Shown here: piece by piece, positions 1 through 8,331 of the stretch
Layout: every line of letters starts with the position of its first letter
Numbering within the stretch: position 1 is the first letter of the stretch
NCBI GenBank assembly: GCA_030428705.1
Contig: JAUIDI010000002.1
Coordinates: 682,001-746,000, forward strand
Source: Bacteroidia bacterium
GTDB taxonomy: Bacteria; Bacteroidota; Bacteroidia; Flavobacteriales; Flavobacteriaceae
Length of the DNA: 64,000 nt
Reading direction: 5' to 3'
Notes under the pieces: model-generated
The model's input: the letters and a program-made list of their open reading frames with translations, nothing else
What the model was told of the DNA's origin: nothing
Databases searched by the model: none
Translations under genes and position numbers: made by a program

Positions 1-1
1 A

Positions 2-292
2 ACGTTCTGGGGAGGAGAACCCGCTGGAGACATATATACCAATTACCTTCGACCGGAGGAGTTGACGCTATACACTGCCGAACCGAGAAACGAATTGATG
101 AAGAACTATAGGCTTGTTCCCGATGAAGGCGGTAATGTAAGGATCTATAAAAAATTCTGGAAGGACAATACCGAGGAAAAAAACGCCGTACATCCGTTGC
201 TAGCTTACGCCGATCTGATAATGAAAGGGGATAGACGGTGTACCGAGACCGCAGAAAAAATATATAATGAGTACTTACAGGATAAATTTTAA
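2..292 (+). CDS. AbiEi-like type IV antitoxin, C-terminal part (5' end outside window)
   Basis: The frame is open from the first bases of the window, so the TTG start at 62 in the ORF track is not the real start; this is the last ~96 residues of a longer protein. The visible part begins FWGGEPAG and continues through YLRPEELTLYT and HPLLAYADLI, which I recognise as the C-terminal region of AbiEi-type antitoxins common in Bacteroidota. The family pairs with AbiEii nucleotidyltransferase toxins. The next gene is such a nucleotidyltransferase and starts 26 bp before this stop, so the two are translationally coupled. The DNA-binding N-terminal domain expected for the family cannot be seen here. 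Confidence 0.6.
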   Translation, partial: TFWGGEPAGDIYTNYLRPEELTLYTAEPRNELMKNYRLVPDEGGNVRIYKKFWKDNTEEKNAVHPLLAYADLIMKGDRRCTETAEKIYNEYLQDKF

Positions 293-1124
293 ACAACTCC
301 GACAAAGACCCGATTTTTTGGAAATGTTGGCAGCTTTGGAACGAGGTTTTGCGGCATTCCATGTTGATTTTTATTTGGTCGGTGCGATAGCCCGTGATAT
401 ATGGATGACCGCCATCAATAAGATTCCACCTATTCGAATTACAAGGGACATCGATTTCGCGGTCTTCATCGAGGACAAGGGAACTTATGAAAGCTTAAAG
501 CGATATCTAATTGAAATAGAACACTTTCAACCTTCCAAAGAGAATAATTTCGTGTTGTTGTGGCAGGGAAGAATGCAGGTTGACCTACTACCCTTCGGAA
601 ACATCGAAGACAAAAATGCAAAGGTAAGTTTGGAAGGTACTGGCCTTACCAGCTTGAACATGCCTGGCTTCAAAGAAATCTATGAGAGCGGATTGCCCGA
701 AGCAGAATTGGAAGGGGAACATCGGTTCAAGTTCTGTACCTTGCCCGGAATTGTTATTTTGAAACTCATCGCTTGGGAAGACCGTCCCGAAATCAGAAGG
801 GATGATCTAAAGGACATCCTTACCATCCTATCCCATTTTTTTGAGATGTACACCGACCAGATTTACAAACTTCATTCAGACCTTTTCGGCAACGATGATT
901 TTGGACTTGATCTCATCGCCGCACGTGTAATGGGTCGTGAAATGAACAAAATTGCGAGCAGAAACGAAAAACTTCATGGCAGACTGTCCCATCTTCTAGA
1001 AAAAAATACCATGGATGTTAGCAAAAGCCAAATAGCAAAAATTATGGCAAATATGTCTGACACCACAGTTGAAGAAAGCCTTAGGCCGTTATCGGAAATG
1101 TGGCTCGGTTTTCAAGGTGATTAA
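267..1124 (+). CDS. AbiEii-like nucleotidyltransferase (putative toxin)
   Basis: A 285-residue protein with a nucleotidyltransferase-fold signature: YLVGAIARDIW (GSxxR-like loop position), then TRDIDFAV supplying the paired acidic metal ligands, and MQVDLLPFG as the likely third acidic strand. This order matches AbiEii/DUF1814-type NTases, the toxin halves of type IV toxin-antitoxin and abortive-infection modules. It overlaps the upstream AbiEi-like gene by 26 bp. The later half is helical with no motif I can name. A stand-alone NTase of another subfamily is possible, but the antitoxin neighbour favours the toxin reading. Toxicity is inferred, not shown. Confidence 0.62.
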   Translation: MSTYRINFKQLRQRPDFLEMLAALERGFAAFHVDFYLVGAIARDIWMTAINKIPPIRITRDIDFAVFIEDKGTYESLKRYLIEIEHFQPSKENNFVLLWQGRMQVDLLPFGNIEDKNAKVSLEGTGLTSLNMPGFKEIYESGLPEAELEGEHRFKFCTLPGIVILKLIAWEDRPEIRRDDLKDILTILSHFFEMYTDQIYKLHSDLFGNDDFGLDLIAARVMGREMNKIASRNEKLHGRLSHLLEKNTMDVSKSQIAKIMANMSDTTVEESLRPLSEMWLGFQGD

Positions 1125-1284
1125 AAAATTAATTTTCCGCCTCCCCCAAATCTTTCCATAACTAACCTGCGCGAGGATCCTGCGGAGTTTCTTTAGCGTT
1201 CCGATAGATAAGCGTAAAAAAGAAACGCCGTAGGGCGCAACCGAACTTTGGCTTTGCACGCCATACTTCTTTTCTCCCTATCCA

Positions 1285-1310
1285 CAAAAAGCGCCCGTCA
1301 GGGCGCAAAA
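1285..1310 (-). terminator. Rho-independent terminator after the mob genes
   Basis: Read on the minus strand, a perfect 6-bp GC stem (GCGCCC/GGGCGC, loop of 4) is followed by five T residues, 29 bp beyond the relaxase stop codon. A's precede the stem, so it may also act on the convergent AbiE-like operon. Confidence 0.7.
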
Positions 1311-1338
1311 TTCCATATCGAAATCGCTTCTTTGAATT

Positions 1339-3630
1339 TTACCATGTATGACCCATACCTTTTCCTTTATATTTCGAGTAATCGGTCAATTCATCCTTAA
1401 AACCGTTGAACATTTCTTCTTCTACAAAACTGTTGCTCCCCAACATATTGCCAAGGGCATAAATACCATTTCGAAGTAGTCGCGCCTGTTTTCTGCTTAC
1501 TTGCTTTTGCGAAACGGCAACTAGGGCTTCCTTCAACCCGTTCTGCATATGGTGTTCCACTATTTGCAATGGGAGATTTGGTCTTACCCCGTCCAATACG
1601 AAAAGATAAGCTGCCTTATTATATTGTCCGGTCTCTACCAAATGACCTGCCCAAAGACTCTTCAGATTATCCCGTCCAGATATCTCGATGTTCTCCAAAG
1701 TTTTTGTTTGCTCTCCTAAAACCCTGTTCAAGTCCGACAATGATTCCAGATAGGTCTGTGTTTTCGGTGGAATGGAAACACTTACCGGATATTTGGAATA
1801 TATCGAACCGATGAACAGCTTTCCCTCCTTTTTCTCAAAACGAAAGCCTTTTTCATTGAAAAACTGCACATAGTCTTTCGGGGATTTCTCGAAGGATACC
1901 TGCATACGTTCAGCATATTTATGATAAGATTTGAGGCTCAAACGTTCGAACCGTTCCCTGTATCTTTGTGCCATGGCCGCGTAAAGGTTCGAGAATATCA
2001 ATGGCAGGAATATCGCCGTTGGGCCATGGCGGATTTCTTTTTCTGCTTTGTCGTTCAAAAATTCGACCAATACTTTTTCGTTTTCCCTTATAAAACTGAG
2101 GGAAGCATAAAAATCTATTTGTTCTGGAAACTGCACCTTCCCTATATCAAGTTTTAACTGATGCTTATAGGAATTCGCATAACATAGATTGTCCCCATTC
2201 GGTTTAGTGCCAAGGCTATGCATCAGCTCAAATAGCACTCCCTTTTTTTTAGGTGTTTCGAATAATTGCTTGGCGATGGCCTGTTTGATCAGTTCGGCTT
2301 TTTTGTTTAGCTCTTTTTCCTCTCTGACCGATTCCAAATTGTACAGTTTCTCCTTTGTTATATCGAATTGTTCCTCAACCATATTACCCAAGTTCCGGCT
2401 GTCGGTATGCAGATACTTTTTGAGAAATAGAAAACGTTCCGATTTGGTCATTTCCGTCACTATCGGTTTTATGGGCATCCTATAGATATGTTCCGAGAAA
2501 ATAATTTTTCTCCCTGAATTTCGATAGGTTTCTATATAGGCCTCTTTGATGCACTTTTGAAGTTCCAGTTTTAACTGACTGCTTTCCGTGTACATCTGGG
2601 TGTATCCGGTATTGAACAGTTCGGGGTTTTTGTGGATTCCGATATTGAGTGCTATTTCCTCTAATCTGAGGACATAGCCCGACTTGTCATAAATGATAAA
2701 GTCCATGGTATTTTCTTCCACGTCATATTCCACCTTGCAGTCCAGTTTTTGGAAGGATTCCAGGATATCCGGCAAATGTTCGGGGTTTATCGTCCTGAAA
2801 AGTCCGTAAGTGGTTCGCAGTTGTTTTTCCAGCCGTTTTTTGACCATTGGCAACAGTTTCGAGCATTGGTTCCTTTTGAAGACCTTTTGCAGTTTTGGTC
2901 CGCTCAATTGAGGGTGGACGATATAGCCATTGATGAACCTTGACTTATAGCCGTCTTGTATGGCGATTCCATAGGATACTCCTACCCTGCCATTTCGCTC
3001 GGTCGTCCTTACCTCAATGTGATGGTCTTTGAGGTGTCCTGCCAGTTCATCAAAGCTTCGCACCTTGTACTTTTGAAGGGTATTGTTCACGATGTCCTGC
3101 ATATAGAACCTGACCCCGTTGATGTCCCGGTTGCGGAATTCTGGCATTTCGTATTTCGGGAGTTCATTGGTCTGTCTAGTATCGGGTGATGGGGAAAGTC
3201 CGAATTCTTTTTCGAGATATTTCTGCGTGGCGATACTCCTTCTTATATCATTGGAGAGGTTGATCTGTAAACAGTCTTCCTTTATGGTGGACGAGACAAT
3301 ATGCACATGCTCGTGCTTGGTATCATGATGACGAATTACGACATAGGGCTGTTCGCCATAGCCCATGTGTTTCATATAACTTTTGGAGAGTTCGAAAAAC
3401 TCCCTGTCGTTCAAGTTTTCGCCTCGGGGAAGGTTCAAAGAAGCGTGCAGATACCTCTTTTCTGAATCATGACGATTGCCGAGATGATAAAGAACCCTGC
3501 CGAAAAACTCCATGTCGGTACTGGTATCGGAATAGGTATTTTGGAAGCCGAGTACGGTGCTCTCCTCTTTTCCCAGGACATATTTCAGCACGCCTTGCAC
3601 GCTTTTCCGATAAAGTACCCTTGCTATCAT
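1339..3630 (-). CDS. MobB-type relaxase / mobilization nuclease
   Basis: A 763-residue relaxase. Near residue ~100 the sequence RHHDTKHEHVHIV carries the three-histidine HxDxxxxHxH metal-binding motif of MOB relaxases, and an N-terminal Tyr (for example in LYRKSVQGVLKYVLG) may be the nicking tyrosine. It would cut oriT and stay bound to the 5' end during conjugal mobilization. The C-terminal ~500 residues are long and show no motif I can name. The start overlaps the mobC stop by 4 bp (ATGA). No type IV secretion gene is visible, so the element is mobilizable rather than self-transmissible as far as this window shows. Confidence 0.88.
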   Translation of the reverse strand: MIARVLYRKSVQGVLKYVLGKEESTVLGFQNTYSDTSTDMEFFGRVLYHLGNRHDSEKRYLHASLNLPRGENLNDREFFELSKSYMKHMGYGEQPYVVIRHHDTKHEHVHIVSSTIKEDCLQINLSNDIRRSIATQKYLEKEFGLSPSPDTRQTNELPKYEMPEFRNRDINGVRFYMQDIVNNTLQKYKVRSFDELAGHLKDHHIEVRTTERNGRVGVSYGIAIQDGYKSRFINGYIVHPQLSGPKLQKVFKRNQCSKLLPMVKKRLEKQLRTTYGLFRTINPEHLPDILESFQKLDCKVEYDVEENTMDFIIYDKSGYVLRLEEIALNIGIHKNPELFNTGYTQMYTESSQLKLELQKCIKEAYIETYRNSGRKIIFSEHIYRMPIKPIVTEMTKSERFLFLKKYLHTDSRNLGNMVEEQFDITKEKLYNLESVREEKELNKKAELIKQAIAKQLFETPKKKGVLFELMHSLGTKPNGDNLCYANSYKHQLKLDIGKVQFPEQIDFYASLSFIRENEKVLVEFLNDKAEKEIRHGPTAIFLPLIFSNLYAAMAQRYRERFERLSLKSYHKYAERMQVSFEKSPKDYVQFFNEKGFRFEKKEGKLFIGSIYSKYPVSVSIPPKTQTYLESLSDLNRVLGEQTKTLENIEISGRDNLKSLWAGHLVETGQYNKAAYLFVLDGVRPNLPLQIVEHHMQNGLKEALVAVSQKQVSRKQARLLRNGIYALGNMLGSNSFVEEEMFNGFKDELTDYSKYKGKGMGHTW

Positions 3631-4076
3631 TCTTGGTTTTTAATGTTGATGGTTTCAATGAGTTCCAACATCAGTTTGCTGGCTTTGTGTATCTCCCTTT
3701 CGAGGTTCGAGTTCGGGCTTCGCATGTTCTTGTAGTTAGCCACCTTGACCAGTTGGTTGATGTTGGTGCCTATCTTGTTGATCTGGTAACTGAGGTTGGA
3801 GAAGCCATCGGGAATCCGTTTTTCTTTTACCGTTTCCTTGTTCAGGATAAGCTTTCTTAGGAAAGGGCCTACCGTTCCCCTTTTCGAAAAATCAAGATTA
3901 TAGGATTGCAAGATGGTCTTCACTTTTTCCAGTTCCGCACCGTTGAACCTGAGCGTTATGGCATGCTCCCTTTTCCTGTCTCCGAGAGGTTTTCTTCCAC
4001 CTTTATTGCTAGCCATTTTTGAACCGATTTTATCGTTTTTCACTTCGTCAGAAGTAGGCGTTTTTGCGATGCGCAA
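3627..4076 (-). CDS. mobC: MobC-type relaxosome accessory protein
   Basis: A 149-residue basic protein. After a charged N-terminus it has GRKPLGDRKREHAITLRFN, a ribbon-helix-helix-like segment, then LSYQINKIGTNINQLVKVAN, which resembles the core of the bacterial mobilisation MobC domain. MobC proteins bind oriT, help melt it and recruit the relaxase. The stop codon overlaps the relaxase start, so both come from one transcript. A 7-bp inverted repeat lies 13 bp upstream of the start and could be its autoregulatory site. Assignment is by motif and by synteny with the relaxase. Confidence 0.82.
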   Translation of the reverse strand: MRIAKTPTSDEVKNDKIGSKMASNKGGRKPLGDRKREHAITLRFNGAELEKVKTILQSYNLDFSKRGTVGPFLRKLILNKETVKEKRIPDGFSNLSYQINKIGTNINQLVKVANYKNMRSPNSNLEREIHKASKLMLELIETINIKNQE

Positions 4077-4088
4077 AACATCACTTGC

Positions 4089-4106
4089 TATCCACCTACG
4101 TGGATA
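4089..4106 (-). promoter_or_regulatory. Inverted repeat upstream of mobC
   Basis: TATCCAC-CTAC-GTGGATA is a perfect 7-bp inverted repeat just upstream of the mobC start. Its position suits an operator for the ribbon-helix-helix protein MobC or a hairpin near the nick site. The function is inferred from position. Confidence 0.45.
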
Positions 4107-4166
4107 AATATAGACATTTATTTTAATATAAATAATTGATTATCAGTTGTTTAAATTTAAAATATA

Positions 4167-4247
4167 GAACCATATAAGACCATTTGGAACCAATCGGTTT
4201 TGTTGTCATATGATATCGAACTATTTAGGACTATTTGGGTACAAATT
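4167..4247. repeat. Helically phased ~10-bp direct repeats upstream of mobC
   Basis: Two imperfect 27-bp direct repeats begin at 4167 and 4218 and share 20 of 27 positions. Each is made of three ~10-bp units of the type GAACCATATA / AGACCATTTG / GAACCAATCG, so similar bases recur about once per helical turn. The stretch is AT-rich, non-coding, and lies between mobC and a GC-rich hairpin region. Such arrays are typical of relaxosome or replication-initiator binding sites. Confidence 0.5.
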
Positions 4248-4326
4248 TTTATGGATATATTTTTTTTGGAAAAATTGGGAAGGGGTAAAATATACCTCCT
4301 TTTTGTGGGTAGGGAGAAAAAAAGGG

Positions 4327-4401
4327 CAAGCGGCTTTTTCGCCGCTTGGGCTTTTGGCGATCCGAGGAGGTCGGGAGGGAACGCGAAGAATAACCGACCT
4401 C
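4327..4401. other. Candidate oriT region with two inverted repeats
   Basis: This sits in the 498-bp gene-free gap between mobC and the histidine kinase. CAAGCGGC-N6-GCCGCTTG (4327-4348) is a perfect 8-bp stem. GAGGTCGG (4367-4374) pairs with CCGACCTC (4394-4401) across 19 nt. The block is GC-rich between AT-rich flanks. Placement upstream of mobC/relaxase and the stems make it the best oriT candidate in the window, but I cannot identify the nic site. The overlapping ORFs in the track look random. Confidence 0.42.
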
Positions 4402-4574
4402 GTGCGGCCCGGCGTAAGTGGTCACACGGGAGGTTTTCGAGCAGGGATCGACCGACTTCCGCAGGCGGTTCGGATATATGTCTACAGGTACAGGTTCTCA
4501 TTTTTAAATTTCCGTTCCACCTAAATATTTAAGAACTTCACTTATTAAAGCCCAGAATTAGGATTTCAAGTGAG

Positions 4575-5663
4575 ATGGAAACAACCGAAGCAAAACTAAA
4601 AGAACGTATCAAAGAACTGACCTGTCTTTATGAAGTCAGTTCCATCATCGTAAATTCCGACTACGACCAATTGGAACCTTCGCTAGACGCCATCGCCTAT
4701 TGCCTCAAAAAAGCATTGCGATTTGGGGACGATGCGCAAGTGGTTCTCATGAGCAAAGATTATCGGGCGGAAACCGAGGGCAACAACGAAAAGCTTGTCT
4801 CGCTAATGTCGGATATCAAGGTTTTTAATAAGGTGGAGGGGTTTTTGGAAGTAGGCTATCCTGTGGACAAATATTCGAAGTCCGATTTTTTGGAGGAAGA
4901 AGAAAAACTGCTTGAAAACGTTGCCATTGCCGTCGGAAATTTGTTGGAACGAAAGCAGATACGCGATAGCGAAATAGCCGTAAAACGGCAAATGGAACGC
5001 ACGGACAGACTACATATTCTTGGCGAAATAACCGCCGGTATCGCCCATGAACTAAATACGCCTTTGGCCAATATTCTTGGCTTCGCCGAACTGTTGAAGG
5101 AGAAAACAAGCGGCGATGACAATATCCGTGACCTCGAAAAAATCATGGACAATGCCATTTTTAGCCGCGAAATCGTAAAAAAACTGATGTTCTTCGCGTG
5201 CGAAATGCCGCAGGAAATGAAAGCGGTACAATTGAATTCGATTATCGAAAATGTTCTGAAACTTTTAACACCGTCCCTCCGGGAGAAAAAAATAAAACTG
5301 ACCAAATCCTTTAACAATGAAAACATCGAGCTAAAAGCAGACACCGTACAGTTGACTCAAGTCTTGTTCAACCTGATTATGAACGCCGTCTATTATTCCC
5401 CCGAAGGTGGACAAATAGATGTGAGCGTAACCGAGGAAGAAAAGAAAGTACGAATATGTATCGCGGACGAGGGCAAGGGCATCGATCCCAAGAACGGGGA
5501 CAAAATCTTCGAACCTTTTTTTACCACCAAACCGACAGGAGACGGTTCCGGTCTGGGGCTGAGCGTCGTCCACGGTATCATCAACAGCCACAAGGGCGCG
5601 ATCTCGCACGAACCGAATACCCCGAAAGGAACTATTTTTACCGTTGATTTTCCTAAATTGTGA
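4575..5663 (+). CDS. Soluble sensor histidine kinase (NtrB-like, GAF-type input)
   Basis: A 362-residue kinase. Residues ~10-125 form a GAF-like input region after a short coiled coil, with no membrane segment, so it should sense a cytoplasmic signal. The H box is ITAGIAHELNTPLANIL (around residue 160), the N box NLIMNAVYYSPEGG, the G1 box DEGKGIDP and the G2 box GDGSGLGLSVV. It would autophosphorylate on the H-box His and pass phosphate to the NtrC-type regulator encoded directly downstream, whose start region touches this stop codon. Which ligand the GAF region binds is not readable. Confidence 0.92.
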   Translation: METTEAKLKERIKELTCLYEVSSIIVNSDYDQLEPSLDAIAYCLKKALRFGDDAQVVLMSKDYRAETEGNNEKLVSLMSDIKVFNKVEGFLEVGYPVDKYSKSDFLEEEEKLLENVAIAVGNLLERKQIRDSEIAVKRQMERTDRLHILGEITAGIAHELNTPLANILGFAELLKEKTSGDDNIRDLEKIMDNAIFSREIVKKLMFFACEMPQEMKAVQLNSIIENVLKLLTPSLREKKIKLTKSFNNENIELKADTVQLTQVLFNLIMNAVYYSPEGGQIDVSVTEEEKKVRICIADEGKGIDPKNGDKIFEPFFTTKPTGDGSGLGLSVVHGIINSHKGAISHEPNTPKGTIFTVDFPKL

Positions 5664-5665
5664 CG

Positions 5666-6991
5666 ATGGGATTGCGCAAAGAAAATATTCTATTGGTCGA
5701 TGACGATATCGATATTCTGGAACTATTGCAACGGCACCTGCAATCGATGGACTACCATACCTATAAAGCGGTTTCCGTAAAGGAGGCACTCTACATTCTA
5801 AAGGATACGTTTATCGACCTCTTGATTACCGATATACAAATGCCGGAGGTCGATGGGCTGCAATTGCTGAAATTCACGAACGAGCATTACCCAGAAATGC
5901 CGAAACTGGTCGTTACCGGCTATCCGTCGGTGGATGGGGCCTTGGAAACCTTTAAGTCGGGAGCGACCGATTACTTGACCAAACCCTTTACCAAGGAAGA
6001 ACTGAAAAAGGCCGTTGAGAAAGCCTTTGAACAGGGGGCCAAACGAAAGACCCCTAAACCCCAAACTCAAGGTGCGGTTAAGAATGTTTATGCCGATATG
6101 GTCGGTGAATCGGAAGCCTTTCTAAAGGTTACCGATATCATAGAGCGGGTCAAAGACAACAAGGCGACCGTACTTATCAAGGGCGAGAGCGGAACGGGCA
6201 AAGAACTCGTAGCACGCGCCATCCATTATTCAGGAAAGTTTTCTCGCGCCCCTTTTGTGGCGGTCAACTGTGCTGCCATTCCCGAGAACTTGCAAGAGGC
6301 CGAACTTTTTGGCTATGTGAAGGGAGCTTTTACCGGGGCCAACGAAAACCGCACCGGATTCTTTCAAGCAGCGGACGGCGGCACACTCTTTCTCGATGAA
6401 ATCGGTACGGCCTCCTCGGCCGTACAGACCAAACTCCTACGCACTTTACAGGAAAAGGAAATTACCAAGGTAGGCTCCCGAAAATCGGAAAAAGTGGACA
6501 TCCGCATCATTGCCGCTACCAATTCCGATTTACAGGAAGACATTCAAAAAAAGAACTTTCGTGAAGACCTTTATTATCGTTTGACCGTTGTTGAAATCAA
6601 TGTGCCGCCGCTTCGAGAACGAAAATCCGATATTCCCCTTCTGGTCGAAAAGTTCTTGCGGAAATACGGTGTCGAATATAAAGACCGGCTTTTACGGATT
6701 TCTCCCGATGCCTTTCGGATATTGGAACGGTACCATTGGCCGGGAAACATCCGCGAACTCGAAAATATCATCCAACGCGCGGTTATTATGACCGATGGTC
6801 TAGTCGATGTAGATGACCTTCCCGAAAATCTAAAATACCAAATCGCTTTTCCAGATACCGGTTTTCGCACCCTCCGGGAAATGGAAAAGGAGTATGTGCA
6901 ACGGGTACTCGCCCATACCCGAGGCAACAAGACCAAGGCCGCCGAAATACTTCAGATCGACCGGAAGACCCTACGTGATAAATTGAAGTAG
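5666..6991 (+). CDS. Sigma-54-dependent response regulator (NtrC family)
   Basis: Three domains in order: a receiver (ILLVDDDID, phospho-acceptor Asp in LLITDIQMPE, TGYPS, LTKPF), an AAA+ ATPase (Walker A GESGTGKE; the sigma-54 contact loop GAFTGA is intact; Walker B GGTLFLDEIG), and a Fis-type helix-turn-helix ending TKAAEILQIDRKTLRDKLK. It activates RNA polymerase with sigma-54 from -24/-12 promoters. I prefer the ATG at 5666; the ORF track uses a GTG at 5660 that overlaps the kinase stop (GTGA). It is co-transcribed with the kinase. The adjacent stress cluster is its obvious candidate target, but I could not find a convincing sigma-54 promoter there. Confidence 0.92.
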   Translation: MGLRKENILLVDDDIDILELLQRHLQSMDYHTYKAVSVKEALYILKDTFIDLLITDIQMPEVDGLQLLKFTNEHYPEMPKLVVTGYPSVDGALETFKSGATDYLTKPFTKEELKKAVEKAFEQGAKRKTPKPQTQGAVKNVYADMVGESEAFLKVTDIIERVKDNKATVLIKGESGTGKELVARAIHYSGKFSRAPFVAVNCAAIPENLQEAELFGYVKGAFTGANENRTGFFQAADGGTLFLDEIGTASSAVQTKLLRTLQEKEITKVGSRKSEKVDIRIIAATNSDLQEDIQKKNFREDLYYRLTVVEINVPPLRERKSDIPLLVEKFLRKYGVEYKDRLLRISPDAFRILERYHWPGNIRELENIIQRAVIMTDGLVDVDDLPENLKYQIAFPDTGFRTLREMEKEYVQRVLAHTRGNKTKAAEILQIDRKTLRDKLK

Positions 6992-7098
6992 ACTACGGTC
7001 AAAAATTCCCCGACCGGGGAGAATTTCCCCATTTTACAAATTCCTCCTTATTAAAATTCAAGTGTTTTACAATTGATTATCAGTTGATTATGATTTTT

Positions 7099-7131
7099 GG
7101 CATGCCTATCCATTTTATAGGCATGCCTTTT
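7099..7131 (+). terminator. Strong hairpin with T-tract downstream of the response regulator
   Basis: GGCATGCCTAT and ATAGGCATGCC form a perfect 11-bp stem with a 7-nt loop, followed by TTTTG. It lies about 110 bp after the response-regulator stop, in the 303-bp gap before the first Gre-like gene, so it probably ends the kinase/regulator transcript. The rest of the gap shows only a CCCCGACCGGGG palindrome and a 16-bp repeat (7071-7086). Confidence 0.65.
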
Positions 7132-7294
7132 GTCTTTAATGGCATGAACTTAAATGATAAGATGATGCTACTTTTTATGAACTCTGTGCTGAGCACAAAG
7201 GCGCATCTCTTAAAAAGGGAGCGCGAAAAAAAAATTGAAGATCGTAAACGGTCAAAGAAGGAAAGAAAAAGTTTGGAAAATAAAGCAAGAAGAA

Positions 7295-7762
7295 ATGAGG
7301 TACGGTAGCTTGATAATGGAAAAAAAGGATTATGTAATGATCCTAAGGAATCGGATTATGGGCCACTCCGTAGAAGACTATTCCCACAAACATATGTTGG
7401 AGCGTTTGGAGGAGCAGATGGCCGATGCAATGGTGTACGGCCGAGAAGATATGCCGGAGGATATAATCCGGTTGTATTCTTGGGTAACGGTTACCTCGGC
7501 CTCGGGCTGGCACAAAACTTTTCAGGTCGTGCTGCCCTATGAAAAGGACATTAACACGGATAGAATTTCAGTACAAAGCGCCTTGGGTGCCTCGGTCATT
7601 GGCCGTTCAGAAGGGGAGGTCGTGCAGTTCGGCACCCCGATAGGCATCATTCCGCTAAAAATCGAAAAAGTGGAACAAAGCCAGGGATATATACGGGAGT
7701 TTATTTCGGAGGAAAAATTTGAAAAATTGCTTCCCAAACGCAATGTTCGAAAAGTGTCGTAA
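7295..7762 (+). CDS. GreA/GreB C-terminal-domain (Rnk-like) protein, copy 1
   Basis: The ATG at 7295 is chosen because the protein then begins MRYGSLIMEKKDY, matching the start of the two paralogues in this cluster; the TTG in the ORF track adds an unrelated leader. It has 155 residues. The N-terminal half is helical (YSHKHMLERLEEQMADA). The C-terminal half resembles the GreA/GreB FKBP-like domain: ISVQSALGASVIGRSEGEVV then IEKVE. Like Rnk it lacks the long Gre coiled coil, so it may bind RNA polymerase without the usual transcript-cleavage activity. It leads the stress-type cluster. Confidence 0.75.
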   Translation: MRYGSLIMEKKDYVMILRNRIMGHSVEDYSHKHMLERLEEQMADAMVYGREDMPEDIIRLYSWVTVTSASGWHKTFQVVLPYEKDINTDRISVQSALGASVIGRSEGEVVQFGTPIGIIPLKIEKVEQSQGYIREFISEEKFEKLLPKRNVRKVS

Positions 7763-7852
7763 CGAGGGCTGGCTGCAAGTTGGGTCATGCCCGACCTCTG
7801 CCATTGAACCACCGACAAGAAGATTGATTTAAAAATATAAGGGTTACGAACA

Positions 7853-8320
7853 ATGAAATACGGTAGTCTGGTCTTTAGTAAGGAAAATTTTGTGATGATA
7901 AAGTATTATCAAGAAATGAACGAGATGTACGAGGATTATGCCCATAAAGATACCTTGGACATACTCTCGGAAAATATGTCGAAGGCACTTGTTATCGATA
8001 TGGACGATGTGCCAGCGGACGTCGCCCAGTTGTATTCCTCGATCACGGTAAACTGTAATTCAACATGGAACGAGACCTTTCAACTCGTACCCCCTTACGA
8101 GGAAAACATCAAGAAAGATAAAATCTCGGTCATAAGCACCTTGGGCGCATCGCTTATAGGGCTCTCGGAGTGCGATACGTTAAAGTACGGTCTTCCAGGT
8201 AACATTATCGCGCTAACTATTGATAAAGTGGTGCAACGCAAAGAACAGGTCAAATTGAACATACCTGAAGAGGCCTACGAAAGAATTTTATCGGACCGCG
8301 AAAGTAATTTGTTAACCTAA
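7853..8320 (+). CDS. GreA/GreB C-terminal-domain (Rnk-like) protein, copy 2
   Basis: A 155-residue paralogue of the gene 90 bp upstream: same opening (MKYGSLVFSKENFVMI), same helical middle, and the same C-terminal pattern ISVISTLGASLIGLSECDTL. The conserved region reads DDVPADVAQLYSS, against EDMPEDIIRLYSW in copy 1. Divergence is high, so this is an old duplication rather than a recent tandem copy. The expected role is binding near the RNA polymerase secondary channel, as for Rnk/Gre factors, inferred from the fold. It is followed after 11 bp by a secreted protein. Confidence 0.73.
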   Translation: MKYGSLVFSKENFVMIKYYQEMNEMYEDYAHKDTLDILSENMSKALVIDMDDVPADVAQLYSSITVNCNSTWNETFQLVPPYEENIKKDKISVISTLGASLIGLSECDTLKYGLPGNIIALTIDKVVQRKEQVKLNIPEEAYERILSDRESNLLT

Positions 8321-8331
8321 AATATCAAGAA

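Noticed and set aside
4157-4532. Three overlapping ORFs (114, 110 and 104 residues) between mobC and the kinase
   Set aside because: They lie on both strands over an oriT-like hairpin region and have no protein-like composition; the GC-rich block simply lacks stops.
7084-7308. 74-residue ORF upstream of the first Gre-like gene
   Set aside because: It begins inside the terminator hairpin, is low in complexity (Met/Phe then Lys/Arg/Glu) and overlaps the true Gre-like start; no coding support.
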